29,748 nucleotides of DNA, taken from the IMG/VR virus record IMGVR_UViG_3300035179_000049, positions 1-29,748 of that record; one strand, given 5' to 3'. Numbering within the stretch: the first letter of the stretch is position 1; each line of letters opens with the position of its first letter. This DNA is from a virus. A program made the position numbers and the translations under genes. Positions 8,225 to 15,854 of the stretch are shown here, piece by piece. The notes beneath the pieces are model-generated. The model was not told where the DNA came from, ran no database searches, and saw only the letters and a program-made list of their open reading frames with translations.

Positions 8225-8526
8225 CTGACCAGCGCCTCCTTGTGATGGATATGAATCTGATTCTGCGGAGTGCTCAACTCCGCAATGGGATGGTCTTTGC
8301 CGTCGAACCGGAGGTAACTCTGATTCGTAGCCACTGAATTAGCTTTCAAAAAGACCTTTGCATAGCAAAGGATTTCCTGACCGCCCGTCGTCCGCACGAG
8401 CCTGTTCATGTACTCGATCCGGCACTTCTCCGGCGTGAGGACAATCACTCCCGTAGGTTCGCCCCATTTATCGTACTCCGCATCCACAACAACGCAATGA
8501 TTTATGAGGAGGGAATTATAGCTCAT
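8221..8526 (-). CDS. Putative head closure (stopper) protein
   Basis: A 101-residue, beta-rich protein. Its size and place, immediately before the gp10-like gene, match the head-closure connector (YqbH/XkdH position in PBSX-like phages). Features such as GVIVLTPEKCRIEYMNRLVR and a C-terminal QIHIHHKEALVR are consistent but do not identify it. It overlaps the upstream methyltransferase by 11 bases, so the inserted glycan/methyl island is translationally linked to the connector block. Confidence 0.55.
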   Translation of the reverse strand: MSYNSLLINHCVVVDAEYDKWGEPTGVIVLTPEKCRIEYMNRLVRTTGGQEILCYAKVFLKANSVATNQSYLRFDGKDHPIAELSTPQNQIHIHHKEALVR

Positions 8527-9058
8527 GCGTCACCACGATATAGAAGAACGGATTCTCCCGGATAATCTCATGCTTCCAGGCCTTGAATAATTTCTCCAGG
8601 CCCGCCGCATCATAGACTCGCAGGTGCCCGGGATCCGACACCTTTATCGTAGGGGTCGTGAACACGGCCTTCATCCTGGCCATCTCCACTACCGCCTTCG
8701 CAAACTCGGCGTCTGATTCGACGTGTTCCAGGACTTCGGAGCAAACGACCGAATCGAACCGCCCGGCGAGATTTGGCAACTCTTTGACTGTGTTAAGATA
8801 AATCCATCTCATGGACGGAAAAAGCCCCGCGGCCTTTACGATCGCCGGCTTTGAGAATTCCAAGCCCGACCAATCTCCTCCTCGGAAGCCGGCCATGATT
8901 TGTGTGGAATGACCGAAGGCACACCCTACATCGCAGAACGACAGGCCGGCGACCAATTCCGCGCACCTCTTGAGCCTCGCCTGATGCTTGGGCCATTTTA
9001 AGTGAGTCCACACTTCTCTAGGCGCCCAATGCTTTTCCAGGTAATCGGTCGCGTTCAT
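8516..9058 (-). CDS. Class I SAM-dependent methyltransferase
   Basis: A 180-residue Rossmann methyltransferase. Motif I is LSFCDVGCAFGHST (~39-52), and the acidic motif and post-motif DSVVCSEVLEHVE lie at ~102-114, as in UbiG/Methyltransf_11-type enzymes that often act on small molecules or sugars. It starts in an ATGA overlap with the preceding methyltransferase and is the last gene of a six-gene island. The substrate is unknown; sugar O-methylation is a reasonable inference from the glycosyltransferase neighbours. Confidence 0.8.
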   Translation of the reverse strand: MNATDYLEKHWAPREVWTHLKWPKHQARLKRCAELVAGLSFCDVGCAFGHSTQIMAGFRGGDWSGLEFSKPAIVKAAGLFPSMRWIYLNTVKELPNLAGRFDSVVCSEVLEHVESDAEFAKAVVEMARMKAVFTTPTIKVSDPGHLRVYDAAGLEKLFKAWKHEIIRENPFFYIVVTHEL

Positions 9059-9969
9059 CTTACCCTCTCGCTTATCCAGAGCTGACGTATTTCCCCGACT
9101 ACCGGGAAATTCTTCGTCACCTTGAAGCTCTTCTTCGCCAAGGCCTCGGTGAGCCAGCCGTGAGTAGGCAGAGTTTGCGTTCCCGCCCTTGTCAGCCTTG
9201 CGCCTGGCCCAGGATCCAGCCTCAACTCGAGAATCAATAGCCGGCGCGCGACCGTTGCCATCGAATTAAGCGCCACCTCAAAATGATTCGCCGGAAAATA
9301 ATGGGGAAGCCCAAGACAATGAACGATGTCAAAACTCTCCATGAACAGCGGCCCGGCAGCCAGCCAATCGGCCTGCCGAAATGAAACCCTATTCTCGAGC
9401 TTGAGCTGAGCCGCAGCCTTCTTCGCCAAGGCCGCCATGTCTGATCTCAGCTCGATTCCGAGCGCGTTTTTCGCCCCGGCCAGCACGGATCCCAAGCAGA
9501 CGAACCCACAATGGCTTCCGATGTCCAGTACGCTTGCCCCGCAATAATCGACCGCCTCTTCGAGGTGACGCCACTTTTTATCCCTGCAGGCCGTGAGCCA
9601 GGCCAGGTCCTTTTTATCGCCTTTGACGTTGGCCTTGACCAGCGTCTCGAGTACCGTAAATAGGCTGGGATTGAAATGATGGCACCGAGCGTGGGCCTCG
9701 ACCTGGACCGTACTCATGCCCCTTATCTTCGCAATATGCAGACGATGGGTCCCGTCCTCGAGCCTCCGGTGGACGCAACAATAATAAAGCGGCTTGAACT
9801 TCCCGCCATCAAAACCCTTGATGAGCTCTGCGATTCGGGCCTTCCAGGATGGCTTGTCCTTTCTCTGATTGATATAGCTCCACAGGAACGCCAAGGCCGG
9901 GCTATCTACCTCGACCTCGATGATCTGCCCTGGATTGAGGAAGGCTATATCTTTATTTTCAATGCTCAT
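9055..9969 (-). CDS. SAM-dependent methyltransferase with N-terminal ParB-like domain
   Basis: A 304-residue protein from ATG 9969, which overlaps the preceding glycosyltransferase stop (ATGA); the frame stays open farther upstream but that part is not needed. Residues ~11-92 look ParB/sulfiredoxin-like, with EDGTHRLHIAKIRGMSTVQV as the DGxHR box. A Rossmann methyltransferase follows: motif I SVLDIGSHCGF (~146-156), ALGIELRSDM as the ribose-binding acidic strand, then SFDIVHCLGLPHYF. ParB-like folds occur fused to methyltransferases in phages and polysaccharide loci. Here the N-terminal part may bind a nucleotide or phosphate-linked substrate. The specific substrate is unknown. Confidence 0.75.
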   Translation of the reverse strand: MSIENKDIAFLNPGQIIEVEVDSPALAFLWSYINQRKDKPSWKARIAELIKGFDGGKFKPLYYCCVHRRLEDGTHRLHIAKIRGMSTVQVEAHARCHHFNPSLFTVLETLVKANVKGDKKDLAWLTACRDKKWRHLEEAVDYCGASVLDIGSHCGFVCLGSVLAGAKNALGIELRSDMAALAKKAAAQLKLENRVSFRQADWLAAGPLFMESFDIVHCLGLPHYFPANHFEVALNSMATVARRLLILELRLDPGPGARLTRAGTQTLPTHGWLTEALAKKSFKVTKNFPVVGEIRQLWISERVR

Positions 9970-10625
9970 TGTCCCACTCTCGCCGCCCGACTTTGTTTCC
10001 AGACCTTCGCATAGAACGCCTCTCTCTCGTCCCGGGCACCTGGATTGTAATAGAGGCACCCAGGGCCGCTTGCGTCGGCCAAACTCACATAGTTTTTAGT
10101 CGGTACTATAATCTTTTTAACTTCCGGCCAAATACCGCATTGACAGAACAGGTCCTCGATGGCCGTACCGCACCCCTTCAAGTCGTACGCCAACAAGCTC
10201 CTGTCGCACATCGTACAAACGCCGACGAAGTCTACCTGAACCGGCCTGTCAATTTGCCTTGCCGAATAGCACACGGTGTTTTTATAATATGCCGCTCCGT
10301 TGAACGTCCTGCCGTGGACTCCATAAAATGCCGTTCCGTATATTTTCCACGTTGCCAGGAAATCATCGACCAGCCCGGCCTTCGGCATCACGTCGTCATC
10401 GGCCTTGAACACGAGCTCTCCGTTCGTCATCAGAGCCATAGCGTGACGTGCCTTGCTTCCGGGATCCGGGGAGAACCGGACATGCCTGACCCCATCCGGT
10501 GCCTTGAACGACGTTCCAGAACAATCGGCCAGCCACACTTCGTTTGCCTGGGCCAGCCAGCTCTTGAGGATCGGCCCGAGTGTCTCAAGCCTCCGGTAGC
10601 TCACTACAACCACACTAACGTCCAT
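9966..10625 (-). CDS. Family 2-like (GT-A) glycosyltransferase
   Basis: A 219-residue protein. It begins SVVVVSYRRLETLGPIL, the usual first strand and helix of GT2 enzymes, and has the metal/nucleotide-sugar site FKADDDVMPK (~73-82). Cysteines near 118-165 (NTVCYSA, GVCTMCD, LFCQCG) are unusually dense. It overlaps the preceding transferase by 11 bases and the following methyltransferase by ATGA. It probably adds a sugar from a nucleotide donor. The acceptor is unknown. Confidence 0.8.
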   Translation of the reverse strand: MDVSVVVVSYRRLETLGPILKSWLAQANEVWLADCSGTSFKAPDGVRHVRFSPDPGSKARHAMALMTNGELVFKADDDVMPKAGLVDDFLATWKIYGTAFYGVHGRTFNGAAYYKNTVCYSARQIDRPVQVDFVGVCTMCDRSLLAYDLKGCGTAIEDLFCQCGIWPEVKKIIVPTKNYVSLADASGPGCLYYNPGARDEREAFYAKVWKQSRAARVGQ

Positions 10626-11205
10626 CCGCTGCTCCCTGGATTAGATGATTTTCAGGACGTCCCCTACCTGCGACTGACTGCATCTTTGCCACCACGAGAT
10701 CCAGCCACATGTGGTCTTTCGTCTTGCTATAACAACGGGCGATGAAACTGAAATCGCCTCCGAATCTCTGCCGCCCAAATTCGTGGATATATTTCCTCCA
10801 GATGTCCGTCCTGATAGCAAAGCAAAACGAAGCTATTTCCGTATAGAGAGGAGCCCTGCCCCAGCGTTCCGGACGCGGCAACGTCCCGAACCCAGCCGTT
10901 ATTCCCTTAAAAAAGACGATCTCCGGAGTCCGACCCTCTATCTTCTTTTTGAATATCTCCACAAACCGCGGCTCGATTAGCTGGTCGTCGTCGTCCAGGA
11001 CCATGACGTACTGCGCGTCGATGGATTTGATTTTCATAAAAGACTGATTCGCCAATAGCCCTCCATATCCCGTCGGCGTCTTGTCGTCCCTGTGAATGAT
11101 GTGGATGTAGTCCTCGTCCGTCTGGCTCTTGACCGACTCGATGCAGACCGCCAGCATCTTCGGCCGCTGCGGATGAACGCGGGTCACGAAGGCAATCGTT
11201 TTCAT
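10615..11205 (-). CDS. GT-A glycosyltransferase
   Basis: A 196-residue protein starting at ATG 11205, whose ATGA overlap with the upstream stop decides the start; upstream codons in the same frame lie inside the previous gene. It shows TIAFVTRVHPQRPKML at the N-terminus, the acidic site MVLDDDDQL (~68-76), and FGGDFSFIARC near the end, all as in small GT2-type transferases. Part of the coupled island. Confidence 0.8.
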   Translation of the reverse strand: MKTIAFVTRVHPQRPKMLAVCIESVKSQTDEDYIHIIHRDDKTPTGYGGLLANQSFMKIKSIDAQYVMVLDDDDQLIEPRFVEIFKKKIEGRTPEIVFFKGITAGFGTLPRPERWGRAPLYTEIASFCFAIRTDIWRKYIHEFGRQRFGGDFSFIARCYSKTKDHMWLDLVVAKMQSVAGRGRPENHLIQGAADGR

Positions 11206-12713
11206 CGGTACTCCCACTGCTGTTCGATTTCCGGAAGGCCGCGCGCCGTCCGTATCGACCGCGTTCCTCGGGGAATGTGATGGATGTATTCTCTCAGCTC
11301 TCCCTTCCACGTGAACCCCTGGCCTGCCGAATGACCGAGGCCCACGAACTCTTTTAAAACCTTATTGGACAGCCCCTTCTTGTAGATATCGAGCATCGTC
11401 AGAAAACACGGGGCCCCATGATGCACGTAGCGGTGATACTTTTTATAATTGCCGATGTCTATCAGTTGGAAATAAGGATGAAGATAAGGCATCCAGCCTT
11501 CGCTAACATGATGGGAGTGAGCTCCATAATTGTAGCCATCGAACCCTGTCTTTTCGATATACCCGACGCCGAACGTGTCCGGCTCCATCATGGCCAGCAT
11601 GGCCTCCACCGGGGATTTCAGCATTTCGATATCCGAATCGAATACCAAGGCGTACCTCGTCCTGACTTTATCAAGCCCCATGCACAAGCCCCGGCCGTGC
11701 CCTATGTTATATCCCAGCGAAATGACGGTCGTCTTGTAAGAGGCGAGGCTCTTTACATAGGCGGCGCATGGGTCGCCAGCGTCCGACCCGTCGATGATGA
11801 TGATCGGCATGTCCGGATGGAACTTGCGAATCGAGTTATAGGCCCTCTCGATCAGCGCTTGCGAATTCCAGCACACTGAAACCCCTGTTATGGGAAGGAC
11901 GTTGGGAAAATAGGATTTATAATTGTCCTCCGTCAGCTTCCCGTTCAGTATGTCCATGTAGACCCGGAAGTCTTTAGGCACCCACCGCTTGAGGATAGCC
12001 CTGTCTGAGCTGTCCACGGTTTTATAAAGCGTAGTCTTGTGACCCGCTCCGATCCCCGCGCGTCCGGGCAGCCCCTTCATCCCTAGATACAATGGCTTCT
12101 CCGTGTCGACGAAGAGATATCCAAGGCTCCCGGCTTTTTGCCATAACCGGGTGTCCAGGAATGGATTGCTACTCGCCTCGAGCAGCTCTTTAACTGTCGG
12201 GATGAACGAACTCTTGAACCCCGTTTCCGCAAGCGAAGCATGGGCCGTGTTCCCGATCTGCATGTAGCCGCCGGATACGATGTGATAATACTTGGCCCTC
12301 ATGATTCCGACGACCCTATGCGCCTCCAACTGCCGGGACATTTCTTTGATGTAATCCGGGGCGTAATACTCATCGTCCTCGATGATCACAACATTATCGC
12401 CCTGGATTAAGGGGAGCACAGCCCTCAGATTCAGGGCGAGCGTATGCTTCGGATCCTCCGGCTGCGGTTCTCTCCGTACATATTGCATGCCCCATGAAGG
12501 GATCATCGGCACCTTCCCGTCGTCCACTACGAGCCATTGGTCGGGAGGCCTTGTTTGGTTTCTCATCCACTGCTGACAGAGAGCAAAGGCTAACGGCCTG
12601 TCCCCGGTCGGCGTGATAGCCGTGACCTTGGACCTGACCTTGGGCTTGGGCTTTTGGGGAGGCTTGGATAAACCGTACTTTTTTACATTGTCCCGAAACC
12701 GACTGAGGGCCAT
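11202..12713 (-). CDS. Two-domain glycosyltransferase (two GT-A domains)
   Basis: A 503-residue protein with two transferase modules. Domain one (~28-240) has VTAITPTGDRPLAFALCQQW and the acidic site VVIIEDDEYYAP (~108-119). Domain two (~275-470) has TGVSVCWNSQALIERAYNSI, then IIIIDGSDAGDP, the GYNIGHGRGLCMG helix and VFDSDIEML as its DxD. Both acidic sites look intact, so it may add two sugars in sequence. The TAATG overlap with the DUF115-like gene and the GGAGGAG site show tight coupling. The basic, proline-rich N-terminus (KPPQKPKPKVRSK) could be a linker or docking tail. Confidence 0.85.
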   Translation of the reverse strand: MALSRFRDNVKKYGLSKPPQKPKPKVRSKVTAITPTGDRPLAFALCQQWMRNQTRPPDQWLVVDDGKVPMIPSWGMQYVRREPQPEDPKHTLALNLRAVLPLIQGDNVVIIEDDEYYAPDYIKEMSRQLEAHRVVGIMRAKYYHIVSGGYMQIGNTAHASLAETGFKSSFIPTVKELLEASSNPFLDTRLWQKAGSLGYLFVDTEKPLYLGMKGLPGRAGIGAGHKTTLYKTVDSSDRAILKRWVPKDFRVYMDILNGKLTEDNYKSYFPNVLPITGVSVCWNSQALIERAYNSIRKFHPDMPIIIIDGSDAGDPCAAYVKSLASYKTTVISLGYNIGHGRGLCMGLDKVRTRYALVFDSDIEMLKSPVEAMLAMMEPDTFGVGYIEKTGFDGYNYGAHSHHVSEGWMPYLHPYFQLIDIGNYKKYHRYVHHGAPCFLTMLDIYKKGLSNKVLKEFVGLGHSAGQGFTWKGELREYIHHIPRGTRSIRTARGLPEIEQQWEYR

Positions 12714-13477
12714 TAAACAACTCCTCCACCCAGGACCTCGTCTACGGTCTGAAATTCAAAACAGCGTAGTCCCGATCCTGGATTGAGATTGACGACTCTT
12801 GTCCCGGCCGCCTTGATCTTCGGCGCCCATTTCTCGAACGGACCCTTGTATTTGTCGAGCGTCTCCTGAGCCAGAGGCCTCGTATGCCCCTCGTGCCAGT
12901 GCGTCCCCGCGGGGCCGATCGTCATGTCGTAGCCGAGCAGGTAAATGGGATTTGCCCCTAACAGGAACGCCAGATTCAACGCTCCAAAGCCGCTGTTGTC
13001 GCCGTGCCCGCAGCCCTCTTCCATTTTGAACGAAAAATTCTTCATCCCGAAGTCGTGATTCTTGAGCACCCTGATTACAAAAATATCCTCCGGCAATTTG
13101 GCCGAATAGGTGAGGAGCCAGCACTTATACGCCGGCGTCTTTTCAAACTTCTCCTTTAACCCTGGGTATATCTCGTCGTACCTTCCGTTCAATATCCAAT
13201 GCAAAAACCGGGTGTCCATCGCGAACGCTACCGTCGGGTCGAAATAGTAAAACGCGAGATTGATACCGATCGTTCGAAGCCCATCGAGCCTCTTCCAATC
13301 GAAGCCCTTCAAGCTCGGGCCTCCACCGACGATGAACGCCGGTCCGTCCGACCAGCATCCCGCCGGCAACACTTCGGAGATTTGACGGTTTGAGATCGTC
13401 GGCGATTTGAATAGAATGGGAGCCCGGCCCAGAACCCAGGGGATCTGTTCTTTCATTTCCGCCAAGCTCTCCATCAT
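12713..13477 (-). CDS. DUF115/Maf-like glycosyltransferase-related protein
   Basis: A 254-residue protein with PAFIVGGGPSLKGFDW (~46-61), then TIGINLAFYYFDPTVAFAMD and, later, NPIYLLGYDMTIG. This pattern is typical of the DUF115/MptE-like superfamily, which includes Maf flagellin glycosyltransferases that transfer nonulosonic acids and related phage proteins near structural genes. It is the first gene of the sugar island and is coupled by ATGA to the head-tail connector upstream. A role in moving a nucleotide-activated sugar to a protein is plausible by family but not shown. Confidence 0.7.
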   Translation of the reverse strand: MMESLAEMKEQIPWVLGRAPILFKSPTISNRQISEVLPAGCWSDGPAFIVGGGPSLKGFDWKRLDGLRTIGINLAFYYFDPTVAFAMDTRFLHWILNGRYDEIYPGLKEKFEKTPAYKCWLLTYSAKLPEDIFVIRVLKNHDFGMKNFSFKMEEGCGHGDNSGFGALNLAFLLGANPIYLLGYDMTIGPAGTHWHEGHTRPLAQETLDKYKGPFEKWAPKIKAAGTRVVNLNPGSGLRCFEFQTVDEVLGGGVV

Positions 13478-14130
13478 GGCGCCATAATGACGATCTTCTT
13501 CCGTCTGAACAGGGCGATGATATCATCCGCCTCTTTGATCCCCGTCTTGTATTTCGGCTGCCCGGGCACGGACCCGAGCGAATAGGAATAACTGCCGATA
13601 CTCTCCGAGGCGAACGCATAGGATGTGTAGAGGGTAGGGTCGATCGACGCTTCTGCCAGGATCTTCGCGACCTTCTTAATCCAGGCCGGCACCGCCGCGG
13701 GACCGCACTTCCCTACGACCCTGATATTGTTATAGCCCCTGGGGAAAATCCCCGTCGCTGAAACCGTGCTAAGCAGGTAATCCAGCTCGGGATTTCCGAC
13801 TCCGGCGCCGCTTGCCGAGAGGTCTATGAAAACGCTGTTCTCATCCCACGTCCACCAGGTCGCGTCCATCTCGATACCGCCCACGTACACGTGCGATACC
13901 TCTCTGATGTTCGACGTTAAGGGGAGGAACAGCCGATTTTTTCCGTTGCCGTTCAGCTTGATGTCGAAAGCCTTGTCGTAATAATGGACGCCCAGTGCCC
14001 TTTCCAGGATGGCCTCGGCCGTTTCGATGACCGCCTGCTTCTCCGCGTCCGATGTCCCCGTCTGCCAATTCGATATATCGGCCGAATTTACATAATGGCC
14101 TTGGTAGTTAGGCAATTCTTCCCTCCACAT
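13474..14130 (-). CDS. Head-tail connector / adaptor protein (gp6-like)
   Basis: A 218-residue protein with early helices (DAEKQAVIETAEAILERALG), a beta-rich middle (NIREVSHVYVGGIEMDATWW) and YNNIRVVGKCGPAAVPAWIKKVAKILAEASID, a pattern typical of gp6-like adaptors (YqbG position in the skin element). It docks below the portal. The ATG at 14130 lies inside the end of the homing endonuclease gene without a clear ribosome site. A TTG at 14115 is preceded by GGAGGGAAGAA and is an attractive alternative start. Confidence 0.7.
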   Translation of the reverse strand: MWREELPNYQGHYVNSADISNWQTGTSDAEKQAVIETAEAILERALGVHYYDKAFDIKLNGNGKNRLFLPLTSNIREVSHVYVGGIEMDATWWTWDENSVFIDLSASGAGVGNPELDYLLSTVSATGIFPRGYNNIRVVGKCGPAAVPAWIKKVAKILAEASIDPTLYTSYAFASESIGSYSYSLGSVPGQPKYKTGIKEADDIIALFRRKKIVIMAP

Positions 14131-14656
14131 GGAAACGCTTGAGTTTTTCTATGAGGACGGCGAGATCCCTTAATTCAAGATTCCAAACAATCAATGTTTC
14201 ATAACCCTGCAACTTGAAAAATTCTGTTCTCTTCTCCGCTTCTTCCTCATCATGATATCTGTCCCCGAATAACTCTATTATTTTCTTCGAGCCCTCAGTG
14301 CTGACGAAATCTGGATTTTTCCCATCGACCATAAAGGAGAAGTCTCCGGTGAACAGATACTTTCCTGGGAAAAGAATTTGCAATAGAGCATTGAGACCAT
14401 TCTCTGATTTGTTCGGCCCTTTTTTTCTGCCCAAATGTTGTTTGGCCGCGTATTCGGCCGTTTTCCATAGAGCCTTTATCCGGTCACTATGGTCTGGGTT
14501 TTTCTTGCCGAACCGGGCTTTACTCATCGCATCGCATTGTGCCGGAGTTCTTTTAATCCCTTTGTGAGTAAGGTTCTGATGACCCAGCTTGAACTCTGTT
14601 CTAGGGCTTGTATGCCGCCCCTTTAGTGACTTACTTCGCGTTTCACTATACGGCAT
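14108..14656 (-). CDS. EDxHD (Vsr-like) homing endonuclease
   Basis: A 182-residue protein. The N-terminal part is basic with NUMOD-like repeats (SLKGRHTSPRTEFKLGHQN; IKRTPAQCDAMSKARFG). The C-terminal part fits the Vsr-like EDxHD nucleases: E85 in SENGLNALL, D116 in KNPDFVS, then IIELFGDRYHDEEEA with H135-D136, and GYETLIVWNLEL. GGAGG stands eight bases before the ATG. It is inserted just ahead of the head-tail connector, whose start it overlaps. Free-standing nucleases of this type spread by cutting phages that lack the insertion. Confidence 0.8.
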   Translation of the reverse strand: MPYSETRSKSLKGRHTSPRTEFKLGHQNLTHKGIKRTPAQCDAMSKARFGKKNPDHSDRIKALWKTAEYAAKQHLGRKKGPNKSENGLNALLQILFPGKYLFTGDFSFMVDGKNPDFVSTEGSKKIIELFGDRYHDEEEAEKRTEFFKLQGYETLIVWNLELRDLAVLIEKLKRFHVEGRIA

Positions 14657-14678
14657 TTCTTAGGCCTCCGTTTATAAG

Positions 14679-14721
14679 AAGACGGCGAGAACCGCAGCTC
14701 AGCTTTAGTCCTCGCCGCCTC
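14679..14721 (-). promoter_or_regulatory. Long hairpin before the EDxHD endonuclease
   Basis: GAGGCGGCGAG (14721-14711) pairs with CTCGCCGTCTT (14689-14679): 11 pairs including G-U pairs, with a 21-base loop. No long U tract follows. It may insulate or control translation of the endonuclease, whose GGAGG lies just after it. Confidence 0.4.
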
Positions 14722-14728
14722 AATTCCA

Positions 14729-14751
14729 CAAAATCGGGCCTCTAAGACCCG
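14729..14751 (-). terminator. Weak intrinsic terminator after the capsid-region genes
   Basis: CGGGTC-TTAGA-GGCCCG (six pairs, one G-U) followed by ATTTTG, read on minus and lying just after the ConA-like gene. The short U run makes it weak, so read-through into the connector genes is likely. Confidence 0.4.
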
Positions 14752-14778
14752 GGTCCCGACTTACTTAGCCGGTCCGCC

Positions 14779-15534
14779 TTACTCGACGTAGCGTTCAGCA
14801 ACGCACTTGAAATAGTCGACGTAAAGGAATTTGCTGTCGGCCTCTCCGTTCCGGACACCGAAACAAATCCGGAGTTCCTCGTCCTGGGGGAACCCCGTCG
14901 TGACGACGCCCGTCGCAAGGCAAACCCGGTAATCGTCGAATACGAACCAGCGCAGGTTGCCGGCTCCGTCCCAGTGGAAGCCGATCCTGTACCAGGTAAA
15001 GGCCTCCAAGTTGACATCCGTGTCCGTGTCCGTAACCACCGCGTTGTCCTCGCAGGCGAAGATGAGGGAAGCGTTTCCGTCGTCCTTCCTAAAATAGACG
15101 CCATGATTTCCGCCCGCGGCATAGTAGCCAAGCGCATCGAGCAGCCCGGCGTAGAACTCGGACTCGTCCGTGTCGCTCAGCAGGAACCGCATCTCGAAAT
15201 ACATGGGGAAGGCGTCGTACAGGCGCCAGGTTTCATGATTCTGATACCTTTCGGCATAGGCGTCATCGGTCTGCGCTTGCGGTGAAAACAGCATAACCCC
15301 GTTCACCATGTCCGTCACTTCGACCGACCCGCCGGCTGCGGTATTCGTCCAGTCGTCGACTTCCTCATTATAGAAGTCGTCCTGGAGCCTGACGCAGCTC
15401 GAGATGTCGATGTAGCTTTTGAGCCAGTGCCACTTCTGGAAATTGATGTCGATGTTCAGCGGGAACACGTCCATCAAATAGTTCTCGCACACGTCTCCGC
15501 CCAAATCACTGTGTGGGAAATGTTCATTGTCCAT
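14779..15534 (-). CDS. ConA-like (LamG-type) structural protein near the capsid
   Basis: A 251-residue, beta-rich, acidic protein. Segments such as GVMLFSPQAQTDDAYAERYQ, YFEMRFLLSDTDESEFYAGL, TWYRIGFHWDGAGNLRWFVF and ELRICFGVRNGEA fit the strand pattern of concanavalin-like jelly rolls. It could decorate the capsid and bind glycans or host surfaces. GAGGAG lies seven bases before the ATG, and it overlaps the YqbF-like gene by 11 bases. The fold is inferred from sequence pattern; no family is certain. Confidence 0.55.
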   Translation of the reverse strand: MDNEHFPHSDLGGDVCENYLMDVFPLNIDINFQKWHWLKSYIDISSCVRLQDDFYNEEVDDWTNTAAGGSVEVTDMVNGVMLFSPQAQTDDAYAERYQNHETWRLYDAFPMYFEMRFLLSDTDESEFYAGLLDALGYYAAGGNHGVYFRKDDGNASLIFACEDNAVVTDTDTDVNLEAFTWYRIGFHWDGAGNLRWFVFDDYRVCLATGVVTTGFPQDEELRICFGVRNGEADSKFLYVDYFKCVAERYVE

Positions 15535-15832
15535 AATGTTTCTCCTCTAGGGCCTTGATTAGATCCGCCCTCCTCATCCTCGAGAAGCCGCGAATCTTAT
15601 ATCTTACCGCGATACTTTTGAGTTGGGTGATTTTGAACGAGGACCAGTCGACTCCCGGCTTCGGTACTTTGGATGGTCCTTTGCAGACGACCTTCAACAT
15701 GGGAAAAGCCTTGAGTTCCTCGATCGCCTTCTCGTTCTCTATCTCCCTCGTCTCCGTCGCGCCGATATAGACGTTGCCGATGCACGTCGGGAACGACCTC
15801 GTTTGACCGAAATTCGTAACCAACGCTATCAT
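15524..15832 (-). CDS. YqbF-like small protein with Rho-N/SAP-like C-terminus
   Basis: A 102-residue protein after the major capsid gene, the place of YqbF in the Bacillus skin/PBSX-type elements. The N-terminal half is beta-rich (VTNFGQTRSFPTCIGNVYIG). The C-terminus (ITQLKSIAVRYKIRGFSRM then RRADLIKALEE) resembles the small helical Rho-N/SAP-like domain of YqbF-type proteins. GGAG precedes the ATG. Function is unknown; a head-completion or capsid-associated role is inferred from position. Confidence 0.6.
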   Translation of the reverse strand: MIALVTNFGQTRSFPTCIGNVYIGATETREIENEKAIEELKAFPMLKVVCKGPSKVPKPGVDWSSFKITQLKSIAVRYKIRGFSRMRRADLIKALEEKHYGQ

Positions 15833-15854
15833 CGGCCCGTCTCCAAGCCCGTCT

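Noticed and set aside
9969-10745. 258-codon plus-strand frame opposite the glycosyltransferases
   Set aside because: Antisense shadow of two well-supported coupled genes.
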